DNA from: Copromyces sp. CBS 386.78 | Lineage: Eukaryota; Ascomycota; Sordariomycetes; Sordariales; Sordariaceae | DNA length: 64,000 nt | Assembly: GCA_030685235.1 (NCBI GenBank) | Contig: MU839079.1 | Span: forward strand, 992,001-1,056,000 | Reading direction: 5' to 3' | Part shown: positions 1 through 11,256 of the stretch, piece by piece | How the letters are laid out: every line of letters begins with the position of its first letter | Position numbering within the stretch: position 1 is the stretch's first letter | Notes under the pieces: generated by a model | The model's input: only the letters and a program-made list of their open reading frames with translations | Database searches by the model: none | Told to the model about the DNA's origin: nothing | Made by a program: the position numbers and the translations under genes

Positions 1-3000
1 TCTGTTGGTACAGCATGCGGACATCAGTCTCGTAAAGTCTCTCTCCAAGAACAGGTTTCTTACTAACCGACAGTTTATCCGCGGTGGTTGGAGGAATGGC
101 GTATGTGCCCTCCTATATCATCAAGTATAAGGCTGGCGCAGCGGCACCTCTTCCCATATATCCCCCAATAACGTCTGTGGAAGCATCCAAATCCCACTTG
201 CCTTTTGTACGCTGAAAGGAGTAAAGAGAATCAGCAAAGACCAATGGTGAGAGCCCGCCATATATATGCTGAAACTGGTCATTCAACGTGGGTGCCTGCT
301 CAAATGTCGGGAGTTTTTAGTATTGGCGGGCCTTCGCATGGCTTCAGCTCAGCCGCTCCATGTGGTGGTGGTGGCTGGGCGGAACACGTCTCTCCGACAC
401 TCAAGATTCCAAGAAAACATCATGAACCATGAACTTTTATGATGCAATTGAGGGGGCATGTTACCGAACTCAAGCCACAACAACGTTCAACCTCTCATCT
501 TCGCCAGGTTGAGTGACTTGAGTCACTGGTAAGACCGCTTCGCGTTGCAGTTAGCTAAACTACAAATACACTTTATGAGGCATCCTCGCCCCTCCGATGG
601 TCTCAAAGCTTGGACATCCGAGCGGCGGCCGCTTGAGTGGTAGCCGAGCCCAAAGCCCGGGCCATCCCGCCGATCACCGGATGCTCAATACGGCGGGATC
701 TACGGACCACGGACAACCGACCGGGTGGTATGGTAACGTGACGGTAATTACGGATACATAGGTACAGTACCACCAATTAATTCTAACGAAGCATTTAAGG
801 CAACCTCCTCGCTGTCTCAGACAGTCAGTCTGTCGTCCTCCTCGCCGAGGTGCAGGGGCAAAAACTGGCGAGAGGAGCCAGCAAGCAACGGGGATGGATA
901 TCTGACATCCAGACCGCGGTGAATTGCCTATCATGGACGCAGAATCACAGGTCTGGCTTCCGGAACCCATGGCTACCGACAATACGGGCCAGCTGGCGGA
1001 TTGGGCCGCATATGAGCTTCAGCTTTCCCTCATTTTTACTCCAGTGTACTGTGCGCTATAACGCAGCTGACAATCCATTATCCTCTTCGCCAGCACCCTG
1101 ATCGTGATCAAGAAGGCGGTGAGAAATGAGACGATTGGCATGCCAGAAGTTCTTACCTACAGAAACGCACCAAACACGGACACAAGAGTTTGTTGGTTCG
1201 ACCACTGCACCGCTGCATCGCTGCACCCCGCTATGATAGAGCCTGGGATGAGGATGGGAAGCTTGAAATGGTACCCGGCCCGGCACGGCGCGCGCCCCCT
1301 CACACAGTGATCCACTGCCCGGTATTCACCAGGGTGGTTGTGGAGGTCTAGGTCTAGCACCTAGCGCCAGTGGCCTGAACATGTGGCATTGAGGACGTCC
1401 ACGTATCCAAACGCTTGAGGCCTTGAGCGCTTGACCGCTAAGGTTGATACCTATGTATGCGGTAAGTGATGCGTGGAAACCACTTGCTTGACGCCCATGG
1501 GTAAGGAGGGAAAATGGAAGAAAAAAAGGATCGTGAACCCGAAAGGTTACGAGATGGTTCATCCTACCGGGGATCTTGTGACCTTTCGGCGTTTAATGGA
1601 GTCGGGGGAGGAGGAATATGTGCAGAGTGAAACTGGCTACATAGGCCCCAACCGCCAACAACACCAAGCCAGTGGCATCAGCGTGGTGGGGGAAATCCTG
1701 ATTTGGATCTCCGATAGCGCCCATGGCGCCCCTAAACAAAAAGAAAGCAAACTCTTTCGAAGATGTCAGAAACAGATGGCATGAATCCTGTTGGTTCGGA
1801 CAATCAACTCCAGTCGACACCGCTTTCATGTGCTGATGCGAACACCTTTTCAAAGCTTGAACCAATCGCTGGAAAGTTGACAGACAGAATGACTGGAGCG
1901 AGCGAGGTGTTCAAGCTTGATTGCCGTTGTTCTAGAAGCCCAATGGAAGCCAGTTTGGTAACGACAGGGGTGTTACCGCAACGCCCAAACCAAATCCCCA
2001 GGGTTCGGGTAGAAATAAGGCTGAGCTAGATGCAACAGCCACGTGAGGCTGACCAGACGCACGAATCAGAAACAGGATACAGGCTCAGATGGGGCTGCGA
2101 AAGCACTGTGGGGCACATCAATCCGGTAAGTGGATACCGGGCAGCACGGCAAGTCACGGGATGGAAGGCCGTTCATGTGACACTCGACTCCGCTGCTTTG
2201 TGGGGTCAACGCTACAAGATTATCGAAATGCAAACGTGATCCGACAACGACACCAATATCGATATATTGTGGCATCACAACTTTGCTGCAAACGGGATGT
2301 TTCCTTCTATCGAACAACTTCACTTCACAGAAGGCCGTTGAAGCTGTCTAGCTCCACCGAAAACGACAACTTCCAGAGTCCACAGGCCGCTGCTTCGTGT
2401 ATCGGAAATTGGATGCGCTATTACGAGCCCATTGGAAGGATCTACACTATTGATTCCCTTCCGAAATGAGTATACGGGAAGCGCCGGTGGCGTCACAACA
2501 AATTCATGATGACAAGCAACGAAAACCGAGAGAAACTCCGAGGTCGTTGCTGATGAAAAGGAGCGTTCCGTCTCACACGCGCATACATTCCATTGGTCAA
2601 AATTTGAAGCATCAATGAGGACCGTCGACGTCGTGTTTCACTGCGTTGACAGATGGCCTCGCTATCACCTGCTCTACGGCTCTCAGCTCCCTGTATTCGA
2701 TATTGAACTCAGCGGACAAACGATACGCCCTTTACAATACGTATGCCTTCTGTTTTTACTTCCGTAACAAAGACAGAAATCGGAGGACAAGCAACCCCGG
2801 ATCTCCTCATCCCGAAGCGGGGCCGGGAGTTGCCTCGGTCGGGATCCAGAACACATCACCGGTCGGTCACCACACGCCGCACACGGTGTCTCTCAAACTC
2901 ATCCTCGTTGCCCTAGAAACCGATGGATATCTCTTCATGCAACCCAGCAAGCAAAAAGAAACCAAACTGTATGGGGCTTTGAGTGGAAATAGTTCTGTTG

Positions 3001-6000
3001 TCTGGGCAACAATGGCCGGCCAGTATCGCCGCAAAAACGAGAAAGATGGAGAAAGCAGCAACGGGATGCTACGTTGCAACTCTCATGCATCAGATTTTTC
3101 TTTGCATCGAAGTGGGCATCGATTGTCGAACCATCTGAAAGCTATCGGTGGAGTTTTCCACAGAAGTTGTTGCAACGGCGTCAAAGAGAAACTGGAAGAA
3201 GAGCCGGAAATAAACGCATCGACATAGCAACCTCCCCACCCGACCCGACCCGACCGGCCGCGGCCCCGCCTGCTTATTCCCATTGCAGTCGAATGCATAT
3301 ACCTACATACCCCCGCCTGGACTCCGGAATGACCAGTGGGACCGGGAGTTCCTTTCGGTGGTTCAAATTTCATGGTCCGGTAACAATCAGCCTTTTTCCG
3401 GCCGGCAACTTCCCCTCTCCTGTCCGAGTGCCGCATTGCCGCATCCCGGCGGCGGGCGGACCCCCGCTACCCCACATTCCGGGCGGATGACCCGGCGCAA
3501 CTCGGGAAGGTCCCGGCTGCCTGCAACGCATCGCATTGTCTTTCCGCAATCTGCCCATACATACATATGTATCTGCCAGGCAAGTATAGACTTATATCCT
3601 GCTCGGGCTCTGTCTGATACCCGCCCTGGGCTGCCCTTTCAATGCACCTATATGTACATATACACTTGCTGTACGAGTTCGGTTTCGGTGTCAGATTGCA
3701 ATCAGCCCTGAGGCCCTCCATCACCGTAGCACGGCATCAAATATATCAGGGCGTAGGTAAGCGGAACCAACCGCAGGGCGAACCGCTGGAGCCAGCTATG
3801 GGAATACAAATCATTGCGGCGCGGGATGGCAATACCAATCTGCAAATGGCTGAAAGCTGCTTTGGTTTGTGATATGATCTGCCGTGTGCCCCGTGCCTGC
3901 CTGCCGGGGCAGATGATGGATGGGGACACTGCGCAAGGCACATTTCATATTTATGCGGATATGGCTTGGTGATGGTAATAAGGAAGGCGATCGTTTGCCT
4001 GAAGAGAGCACGAAGATGGTGTGCGCCTTGACGCGTGGTCACGGGGATGATGACGGGTTGTCGCCATTGTGGTACCAGTACACGGTCATGACGGTCAGAA
4101 CAGTATCGAGAAGGAGGTCGAGTCATAGATATGTTACAGGCTTGAGCGGCGAAGTCAGCAAAGCATGAAGCATGTTGATAGCTTCAACGCAAGTCGTTCA
4201 GCATCAGTCACACCGCAAGACCCGGGGAGGTCTTCCTCCGCATGCTACGCCGTCCGAACGACGGCATGAACGCCCATTCTCTAGACGAGACGATATGATA
4301 GGTATGTTTGCGAGATGCTACCCAGGGAAAGTAAATCTCTTTCCAAAAACATGTGAGTGAGGGGAAGCTGCGCTTCTGCCTTGGTGGGGGAAAAGAAGCA
4401 GGAAAAGCCAAAGTAGCCAAAGAGAGACGTGCCTTATGAGCCAATGAATCCGCGTTGAACCAGGTGTAAGATCTCGAAAATCTCGACGTCGCGCCCGCGA
4501 AGAAGAAACGATGATAGGATCAAAAGGCGCGGATATGTGACGAAAACGCGGTTAAGAGATGGCGTCTCGTCTTGGGAACCCGTGTAGAGTGACAGTGAAT
4601 GCGCGTCAACCGGCGTGGCTTTGGTGATTTGGACGAATCCCGAACGTGGAAAACGGGAATCTCCAAATCTCCAAACCCAATTCGCGAATCCTGGTGTGAA
4701 GATCTCCGAACGGCAACTCGCCCGGCCGGGTCCAGGCCTGGATTTTTATTTGATACATTTTTTTACCCCGCGGTCGGTTGGACTTCAATTGGAAACCTGC
4801 AGCATCACATTCAGGCCTCCAGGTGCCAGGCTCACAGGCGAATGCGACTGACTGCAACTGTAACTGTAACGCGGGGGGGAGCGGCCTATGGGAGAGATCT
4901 ACAATTGTAAAACCATCTCGCGGACATGACGCGTTGGCGCAGTTGGTTCTTTCCATCTTGATTTTTTCTTCTCTGAGAGAGAGGGGAAAGCACGGTGCCA
5001 GTGAGTCTGCGCAAAGGCACGTAAAAGACAGGTCAGACCCTTTCCCCTCTTGGGTCGTCTTGGTCGGGCATTGATACAGCTTTCGGTTCACGGTGTGTGA
5101 CACGGTTTGGTGAGGATCACCGCGGGGAATTGAACTCCGCGTGAAGGGTTCTGGATGGAGACTTTACGACAGGAAGGACCGGGGGAGAGCATCATGAAAA
5201 TTTTGTATCCCAGGTCACAAAGGGTTGACGATAGTTACTGGATTTCAAAAAAAAAAAAAGCTTACCATCTCTTACATCAATCTTCGGTTAGAAGATAGTT
5301 ACATTCCCGCTGTCGTTACAAATGGTACACGTAAATACGTCCTAAATTACATGATGCACACATTATGTACCACCGTACCACGTACCCTTTCCCGGAATTG
5401 CGTATTCCATGGTTGTCACATCTTTTTCCATTTCAGGTTCCCAACTCCTTTCATCTCCTGTGTCAAATTTGTGAAAGACGAAACCCAAACGAACGAACCA
5501 GACAGTCTATATCACGCATCTTGCCATTACACTCAGTGATGAGAAGCAAACTCCTGTTTGATAACCAAGGAACATCTTCACTCCATCCTGACGCTTTGGG
5601 AGGTCTTCGGTACCATCCACTTGAAGCAAGCTGCGAAGTGATCGACGATGATCAGACACTCCACTCGAAACACACCGAAAGCTTGAAGGACAACACTGGC
5701 ATCTAAACCGGGCCTAGGATGATTGATTTCTATTATAAATGTCGTTTTTCGTTCGGCTCAGCTTCTAAACGAAATCAAAACAGGGCGATGAATGAACTTG
5801 GCAGTCATGAAATCCGTACCTCGTCCTCGGCACGTGCTGGTGGTATTGCCCTGCTAGAGCTAGCTAGAGGCAAGTTCCGAGACATTTTCGAGGTTGGCCT
5901 GTAGTTAGGAGGTAAGCCGGCTAGTTGAAAGAAGAAAACTAACACAGATGACGACTATAAAAGTGATCATCCGCCTCACGAACCATTCATCGGTTTGATG

Positions 6001-6936
6001 GGCTTGAATTTTTGTAACCAAAATCCCAAAGGAGGACGAACGCCGTTCAACCAGCCTAGCCCCACAACTTCGCCGTTCTGTTCGCTACATATCACATTCG
6101 AGAAACTTGGAAACATGGATAAGGTATGGATAGGGGGGCAAAGAGGTATTTCAGGAGCTCATTCAGCTCAGCTCAGCTCAGCCTAGTTGAGAGACGGAAG
6201 TTCGGCTACCTTTAACCCCTGGCCAATCTTGATATCCCAGTTAACATCCAATCTTGAATGAACAACTTCTAAACTCCGTGGAACCCTGAAAGATCTTTCA
6301 GATGTTCATTCCACGAACCTGTCATTGAAAAATCCTCGTTTGCAGGTTCGTGATTCGAATTTCGATGATGGCTGGCTTGGTAGGGAAACTACAACGGGCA
6401 ATGGCCTCCCTTGAGATGTCAATGATGCCTATCCAATCAAACGGTTTCTGAACCATAATGTCGGCGACTTAGGATTACGAATATGTACAGTCCAATACTG
6501 GTTTGATTTTTTTAGCTCGAGACCTTTGGTTAGCCTTCCTAGGCGTTTACATAGGTATCTATTCAATCCGTGTCGTCCCATAACTGAAGCATAGTCTTGC
6601 CTTAACATGGCGTTTTAGGAACTTGATATACGATACTCGATTCTGTTACTACCTTTCTCATCCGTACCTAGCCATTACATTTTTTCCTTGTAAGGTTTGG
6701 GACAGTTTGTGGTAGATCTCGTCCAATATTGTCGGAGTATGTATGAGGCTAACAAACAAACCAGTATTAGATTGTACTGGATGATGGATGGTGGCCTCAC
6801 GAACGGCAGGAAGCAAGTTTTGGGAACTGGTTCAAACCACCGTTTGCGGTCCTCACATTACTGTTAATCTGGGGGTGCAGGTAACGGTACTAGCGTGGTG
6901 CGGTTCGTTGTAAGCAAACACCTCATTCTAGAATAA
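1..6936. other. Gene-poor region, nothing recognised
   Basis: About 6.9 kb with no coding sequence I can support. The longest open frames (for example 2646-3227 plus and 4606-5103 minus) are compositionally random, lack recognisable motifs and show no splice-linked continuation. There is a C-rich patch around 3230-3500, an A-run near 5249-5261, and a short CAGCT-type tandem repeat at 6165-6185. It could hold the long upstream region or untranslated leader of a gene outside the window, or non-coding transcripts; the sequence does not decide this. Confidence 0.6.
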
Positions 6937-7025
6937 CCGTTCAGCTCAGAGTAACGGTTCTTTTCAAAATAACCGTACACCTCAGAATAACCGTTCTAAG
7001 CAGATCCCTAGCCTCTGATTGGTTG
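6937..7025 (+). repeat. Left terminal inverted repeat
   Basis: Left arm of the inverted-repeat element. The first 26 bases match the reverse complement of 7684-7709 exactly. The rest matches with a few substitutions and an extra block of about 8 bases near 7000-7010. Confidence 0.75.
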
Positions 7026-7149
7026 GTTTGGTTTGGGAATGGATGCTCTTACCTTTTTCTTTTTTATTACGAAATCATCTCATTTCTAAGAGTAAGGTAA
7101 CCAAGCCCTCGGTACTCCCAATATCTAGCTCGTCACTTCCCTTTCACAA

Positions 7150-7400
7150 CCGTCGCCTTCCCAAGTCTTCGTCACCCAATCTTCGTCATCCAATCTTCGC
7201 CTTCCCAAATCTTCGTTACCCAATCTTCGTCACCCAACCTTCGTCGCCCACCCAAGTCAAACCACCACTATCGTTATTATCGTCGTCGTTGTCGTTGTCG
7301 TCGTTGTCGTTGTCATCATTGTCGTCGTCGTCGCTATAGAAATTAGTAAACGAAAAATGAGGATGCATTCGTACTTATCTGATGATGATGATGATGATGA
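7150..7400. repeat. Short tandem repeats inside the inverted-repeat element
   Basis: About 7160-7250 holds five or six imperfect copies of a 14-15 base unit resembling CAATCTTCGTCACC. It is followed by a GTCGTT/GTCGTC-rich run (about 7273-7335) and a GATGAT run (about 7380-7420). These are simple-sequence expansions; they give long open frames on both strands that are not credible genes. Confidence 0.6.
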
Positions 7401-7633
7401 TGGTGATGATGGTGATGAAAAGGATGAAGTTGGGAGAGTTGGGGAGTCGATGGGACTTTGGCATTTTAAAGGATCCCTAACCTTGGTTGACGTCATCCTT
7501 TTTTCTCTCCTTCTCTCTCTTTCTCTCATTGTACCTTCCAACCATCTTTTTTCCATCGCCCCTTCCCAAAAGGGGAGTTTCTTCAACTCTTTTAGCTCCC
7601 GCCCATCGCACATGGAGCCCCAATTTTCCTTCA

Positions 7634-7709
7634 GCCAATCAGAGCCTTGGAACGGTTATTGTAAGGTGTACGGTTATTTTGCTAAGAACCGTTACTCTGA
7701 GCTGAACGG
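7634..7709 (-). repeat. Right terminal inverted repeat
   Basis: Right arm of the inverted-repeat element, reading inward on the minus strand. It carries the same ordered motifs as the left arm: TTCAGCTCAGAGTAACGGTT, then AAAATAACCGTACACCT, then AATAACCGTTC, then CTCTGATTGG. Confidence 0.75.
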
Positions 7710-7715
7710 ATATCA

Positions 7716-8466
7716 CCGTACGGTCACGGTTATCGTGAAAAAACTGTTTTCTGAGGGACCGGATTCCCATTAATGCATTGGGTGACTGGAAGCTTGTGAA
7801 TAGCAGGCTGGGATGGCAATCACCTCACATTAACCAGCCGAAACAACAGTCAACAAAGAGAGGTTAACGAACGCAAGCCACTCGACTGATATAAAAACAT
7901 CACGAACAACTTGCAAACGAAGGAAAATCACATACATCTTCCAGAAGCTAAACCATCAAACCCCGTAGAACCACTCTTCCAACATCGACCCGTCTAGCTC
8001 CAGTCCGTTTTATGTGCGTTGCCAAAATGTCTTTCAAGCACAAAGTAAGCAATCTATAATTATTACCCGAAAATGTTTGAATATATAAAAGGTCACTCCT
8101 CAACACCACTTCTAGGCATTCCACGCCTCCACACTTCAATACAGCCGCGTTAGCCAAGAATCTAGATAAAATACAAGCCTTGTCTTCTTACTCGGCATAT
8201 CCCCACCTATCTATTATCTCGCATCACTACCCCTAGTCTAAGAGCTCCAATCTACCATACTTGCTCCCCTTTCTCCGCGGGGGCCTGTGCTGCCTGTGAA
8301 TTTCCGTGGTTTGGTGTGATATTTGAGTAGGTAACTTAGCTACCATGGCCGTGAACCGGCGCATGTTGTGTTCACCAGACCTACATTAGACGACAAGACA
8401 CTTCCTTGGTATCCGCCGCAATGCTCCCGCAGCACCTGCCAAGCCCTGTACCTTCCTTCCACTCCA
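7716..8466. other. Intergenic, nothing recognised
   Basis: No coding or RNA signal recognised between the inverted-repeat element and the tRNA-like unit. Confidence 0.5.
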
Positions 8467-8474
8467 TTGGGGCC

Positions 8475-8480
8475 TTATAA
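8475..8480 (+). promoter_or_regulatory. TATA-like element upstream of tRNA-like unit, copy 1
   Basis: TTATAA followed by GGTCCC lies 55 bases upstream of the A-box-like motif. The same TTATAAGGTCCC string occurs upstream of the second copy (42397-42402) at 66 bases. That fits the upstream TATA often used by fungal RNA polymerase III genes. Confidence 0.5.
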
Positions 8481-8504
8481 GGTCCCGTTCCGATGCCCTT
8501 CAGT

Positions 8505-8667
8505 AACCCCAAGTTCCCTCGCACCCTCGTGGTCAAGCGGTAAGTGGCGGGGCCAGATAAACATTGCTCGTTGCGTTGGTAACGGTGGTACAGTTCTTCG
8601 TAGGCGTTTGCCTTGAGTGGACGGGTTCGACCCTGCTCGAGGGCGCTGAGCTTTTTGCTCTTTTTTT
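8505..8667 (+). ncRNA. tRNA-like RNA polymerase III-type unit, copy 1
   Basis: An A-box-like TGGTCAAGCGG lies at 8530-8540 and a B-box-like GGTTCGACC at 8624-8632. T-runs at 8652-8656 and 8661-8667 would terminate RNA polymerase III. Sequences just before the A box and after the B box pair (8521-8529 with 8638-8646, 8 of 9 positions), like a tRNA acceptor stem, but no proper D-stem or five-pair T-stem forms, so it is not an ordinary tRNA. A homologous copy at 42.4-42.6 kb has an almost identical core from 8536 to about 8605. Internal hairpins TGGC-GGG-GCCA and CGTT-GGT-AACG are possible. Candidates are a structured non-coding RNA, a microRNA-like precursor (RNA polymerase III-made milRNAs are described in Neurospora) or a tRNA-derived SINE. 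The 5' end is a guess from TATA spacing. Confidence 0.6.
8652..8667 (+). terminator. T-run terminator of tRNA-like unit, copy 1
   Basis: T5 then T7 on the sense strand, directly after the shared GCTGAG motif that closes the terminal stem. Confidence 0.55.
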
Positions 8668-8669
8668 CT

Positions 8670-9063
8670 CTCTAGTCGTAGGGCGGCGCGTGCTGTTTTC
8701 GCAAAGTCCAAAATCACGGCAGCTGCATCTTTGTCGTTCGTCTTGACAAGCTTACGTGGATTCTGGGCGTCCGCTATTTGATTGCAAGATTTGATAGCAT
8801 GTTCCAAATCAAGTGTTTGTTACCTATTTTCTTCATGGGTTTAGGGGTTTCCTTTGCGGAAAGGAGACTCAGGAGGAGACCAGAGGGGAAGAGCAACGCG
8901 TTCGGGGACGCGAAGAAAGTTGTTGAGACTTTGCTGTGAACAGTCGAGTGAAAGAGTGGTCCCGGTCTGAGGCACAACCTGAATGAAGCAGTGCACAACT
9001 GCACATGGGTAAGTAGCGATCTTGAAACATGGTGTCGTCGATGCCACGCGAAAGAGTGTAGAG
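8670..9063. other. Intergenic, nothing certain
   Basis: A minus-strand frame runs through about 8850-9130 and overlaps the first direct repeat, but it has no recognisable domain and may be a gene relic. Confidence 0.4.
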
Positions 9064-9254
9064 GATATCGTCGACGAATGCAGCGAGTCGGAATGATGGT
9101 GATAGGACGTAAAGGAGAACCTTTGGTATTCGTCTGTATCATTTAAAGTTGAAACGTTCGAGTCGGCCTTCGAATCGTCAATTCACCTGGCCATTAGAAA
9201 GCATATGATGTAGACCCAATTTTGAAAAGGCCGTGAAGGTTATCAATCCACTAT
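9064..9254 (+). repeat. Diverged direct repeat, unit A
   Basis: Starts with GATATCGTCGACGAATGC and ends near CAATCCACTA. It shares ordered blocks with 9368-9579, including AAAGGAGAACCTTT, TCGTCTGTATCAT, AGTTGAAAC and TTCGAGTC. It differs by substitutions and short indels, one of which shifts the minus-strand frame relative to unit B. Confidence 0.7.
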
Positions 9255-9367
9255 AGATATTGGAAGAGTGGTCCGAGGCAAGAGCAGGACGAGGTAAGCC
9301 TGTAGGACTGGATGAGCATCCTTCTTAGATCATGTTGCTGCTAATGCTAAACGAAAAGAGTCAAAAG

Positions 9368-9579
9368 GATATTGTCGACGAAAGCGGCGAGTCGGGACGA
9401 CGGTGAAGAACTCAAAGGAGAACCTTTCGTCTTCGTCTGTATCATGTAGAGTTGAAACCTTCGAGTCCGCTCTCAAACTGCCAATTCACAGGGACCCAAT
9501 TGAGTCCCCCCGAGCAAACCAGATAGTACATGAAGTAGATCCAACCTTGAAAACACCGTGAAGGTGATCAATTCACTGG
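9368..9579 (+). repeat. Diverged direct repeat, unit B
   Basis: Second copy of the 9064-9254 unit, about 304 bases downstream and slightly longer because of extra sequence around 9500-9525. It looks like an old tandem duplication. Both units read MIQTxTKGSPL on the minus strand before the frames diverge. Confidence 0.7.
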
Positions 9580-9860
9580 AAACCTCAACTTGAACGTGAA
9601 TGGGCCCTTCAAAATATTGTAAACCTTCAATGTCGAGTACATAAAGATTCCTTCTGAAACTCCGGCTTTACAAAATGATCCAACGAATCCTCAGTACCAA
9701 AAAGTAACAAGAAGAAGCCTCTAAGCCTTCAAGCCTCTAAGCCCCCATCTTGAAAACCAAGAAAACCAACGTAAGAAAGAAACCCCACGAAAGACTTGAT
9801 ATCACACTCACTCAGCTCGCAAAAGCGCACTGCTCACAAGTCACACAAAGTCCGAACAAA

Positions 9861-10070
9861 ATGTGCATCGAACGCGTCTACATTACGGTTTGCTGGCACT
9901 GCAACGCCGAGCACGGAACCAGCAACACGAGCCAGGAGAGGTGCGAACGCGCCCGGGCAAGCAACCTGCGCTGGGGCGGTTGCGGTTACACGTCGACCGT
10001 CGACCATGTCCGTCACTCCCCTTGCACTTCGTGCTATAGACGCCACCAACATTGGAACCACAGAAGATGA
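9861..10070 (+). CDS. Possible small cysteine-rich protein, 69 aa
   Basis: An ATG in good context (ACAAAATG) opens a 69-residue frame. It has two CxxC pairs (VCWHC near residue 11 and CTSC near residue 57) and further cysteines at 2, about 27 and about 40. Fungal genomes encode many short proteins of this layout, starting MC and ending near a CxxC, with unknown function. There is no signal peptide, no recognised domain and no splice evidence. It could equally be a chance frame. Confidence 0.3.
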   Translation: MCIERVYITVCWHCNAEHGTSNTSQERCERARASNLRWGGCGYTSTVDHVRHSPCTSCYRRHQHWNHRR

Positions 10071-11256
10071 AGAAGAACGACGGAAGTGTGGGAAAGAGTC
10101 AAAGAGGAGGAGGAGCAAAGAAGGGAAAGAACAACAACGATGAGGGAAGTGCCAACATAAACGACAAGGCATGGAAAATCTGGTGGAGGAATGAAAGGAG
10201 GGGGCAATGCGAATAACTAGGTCGTCACTCATTCACTCAGCTTGGGCTGGTTAGGGACGCGAAGGGGAAAAAAAAGTTGTTAGTCATGCAACACCCTCCT
10301 CACATTCGGGTTCTTGCTAAATCCAGATAGATCCAACAGGTTACACCACCGCAGCCTCATCAAACTTTGAATGGACAGTTTGGTTCACATACTCCTGAAT
10401 TTCGCCCGCAAGGGAGACAAGACAGCTGGGAAAGGATTGTCCCTAGGTAGATGTGTAGGTATTCTCATCAAACGTCCAGTTCTTCTTCTCATGGCATGTG
10501 GCTCACGACCAAGCCTAGTACATGTAGATTAACAACAACACCACAACAACAACAAACAGCAAGAGGTTTGAAAACACCCGGAGCTTTTGCGTCTTTCCAA
10601 CCTGTCCCCTATTGGAAATGGAGCGAGAGCTCGAAAAAAAAAAAGAAAAAAAAAAAAAAAAAAGTAGTTTTCGTGTAACTACCATGTACAGTCAGTCTCT
10701 GTTTTTCTTCATCACAGTACCACAACATCCCGTACCTGCCTGCCACAGCATGCAAATCTCATACATTACATGAGGGACGCCGCCGACGGTATCACCTCGG
10801 AAGATACGAGCCACGGCGGCGGCTCGTCATGTTGCAGGCATGGGGGTCGTCGAGTGTCTTGAGCGGTCATCGTGAGGCAAATGATTGCTTCTTGCTGTGT
10901 TACCAGATGGGTGAGGAAGCTTTTCTGGCAGTGGGAATACGTAGTAGGGTTGGTTGTTGCATCCAAGCGTTCAGTTGGATGATGTTTGGGTTTTGGGAGA
11001 AGTCATGCTGGATGACGATCTATCGTGGTTGCATAACCTCCAAGTCGTAGTCAATATCGCTTGATTGTCCGCTACCACACTTGCGGAGATTATATACAAG
11101 TCTGTTTGGGTCCTTCACCGTTTCAAAACACCCCATCACCGTTCTTTGTCCTGTCCAGATCATTAAATAGCCCCTGGGGGCTTTTGTCGCTCTATGATTT
11201 TCCTTGCGTATCATTTCCTTTATAAACTCGCTGACTCTCTCAAGTGTCCTCCTGCG
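10071..11256. other. Intergenic with A-rich tract
   Basis: No gene recognised. A nearly pure A tract of about 30 bases lies at 10634-10664. There are no target duplications or coding remnants around it that would support a retroposed copy. Confidence 0.5.

Larger units (their letters stand above)
6937..7709. mobile_element. Non-autonomous DNA-transposon-like element with terminal inverted repeats
   Basis: Two inverted copies of a roughly 80 bp sequence face each other about 610 bp apart. The outermost 26 bases (6937-6962 and 7684-7709) are perfectly complementary. Pairing continues inward with small indels to a shared CTCTGATTGG block near 7013-7022 and 7634-7643. Each arm carries several ATAACCGT-type subrepeats, which resemble arrays of transposase-binding sites. 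The interior codes for nothing recognisable and contains short tandem repeats and trinucleotide runs. No transposase is visible, so this fits a MITE-like derivative. The true outer ends and any target duplication were not defined, because further degraded CCGT-like motifs occur outside the perfect repeat. Confidence 0.65.

Noticed and set aside
1190..1215. GGTTCGACC B-box-like string, possible tRNA
   Set aside because: No A box at a suitable distance, no acceptor or T-stem, no T-run terminator.
2646..3227. 193-codon plus-strand frame in the gene-poor region
   Set aside because: Composition is random and there is no recognisable motif or splice continuation.
4606..5103. 165-codon minus-strand frame
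   Set aside because: No motif, mixed with overlapping plus-strand frames; treated as chance.
8521..8646. Ordinary intron-containing tRNA gene
   Set aside because: Promoter boxes and an acceptor-like stem are present, but the D-stem does not pair and the T-stem has two mismatches; the second copy is worse. Reported as tRNA-like instead.
10634..10664. A-tract as the tail of a retroposed gene copy
   Set aside because: No upstream cDNA-like sequence and no flanking target duplication.
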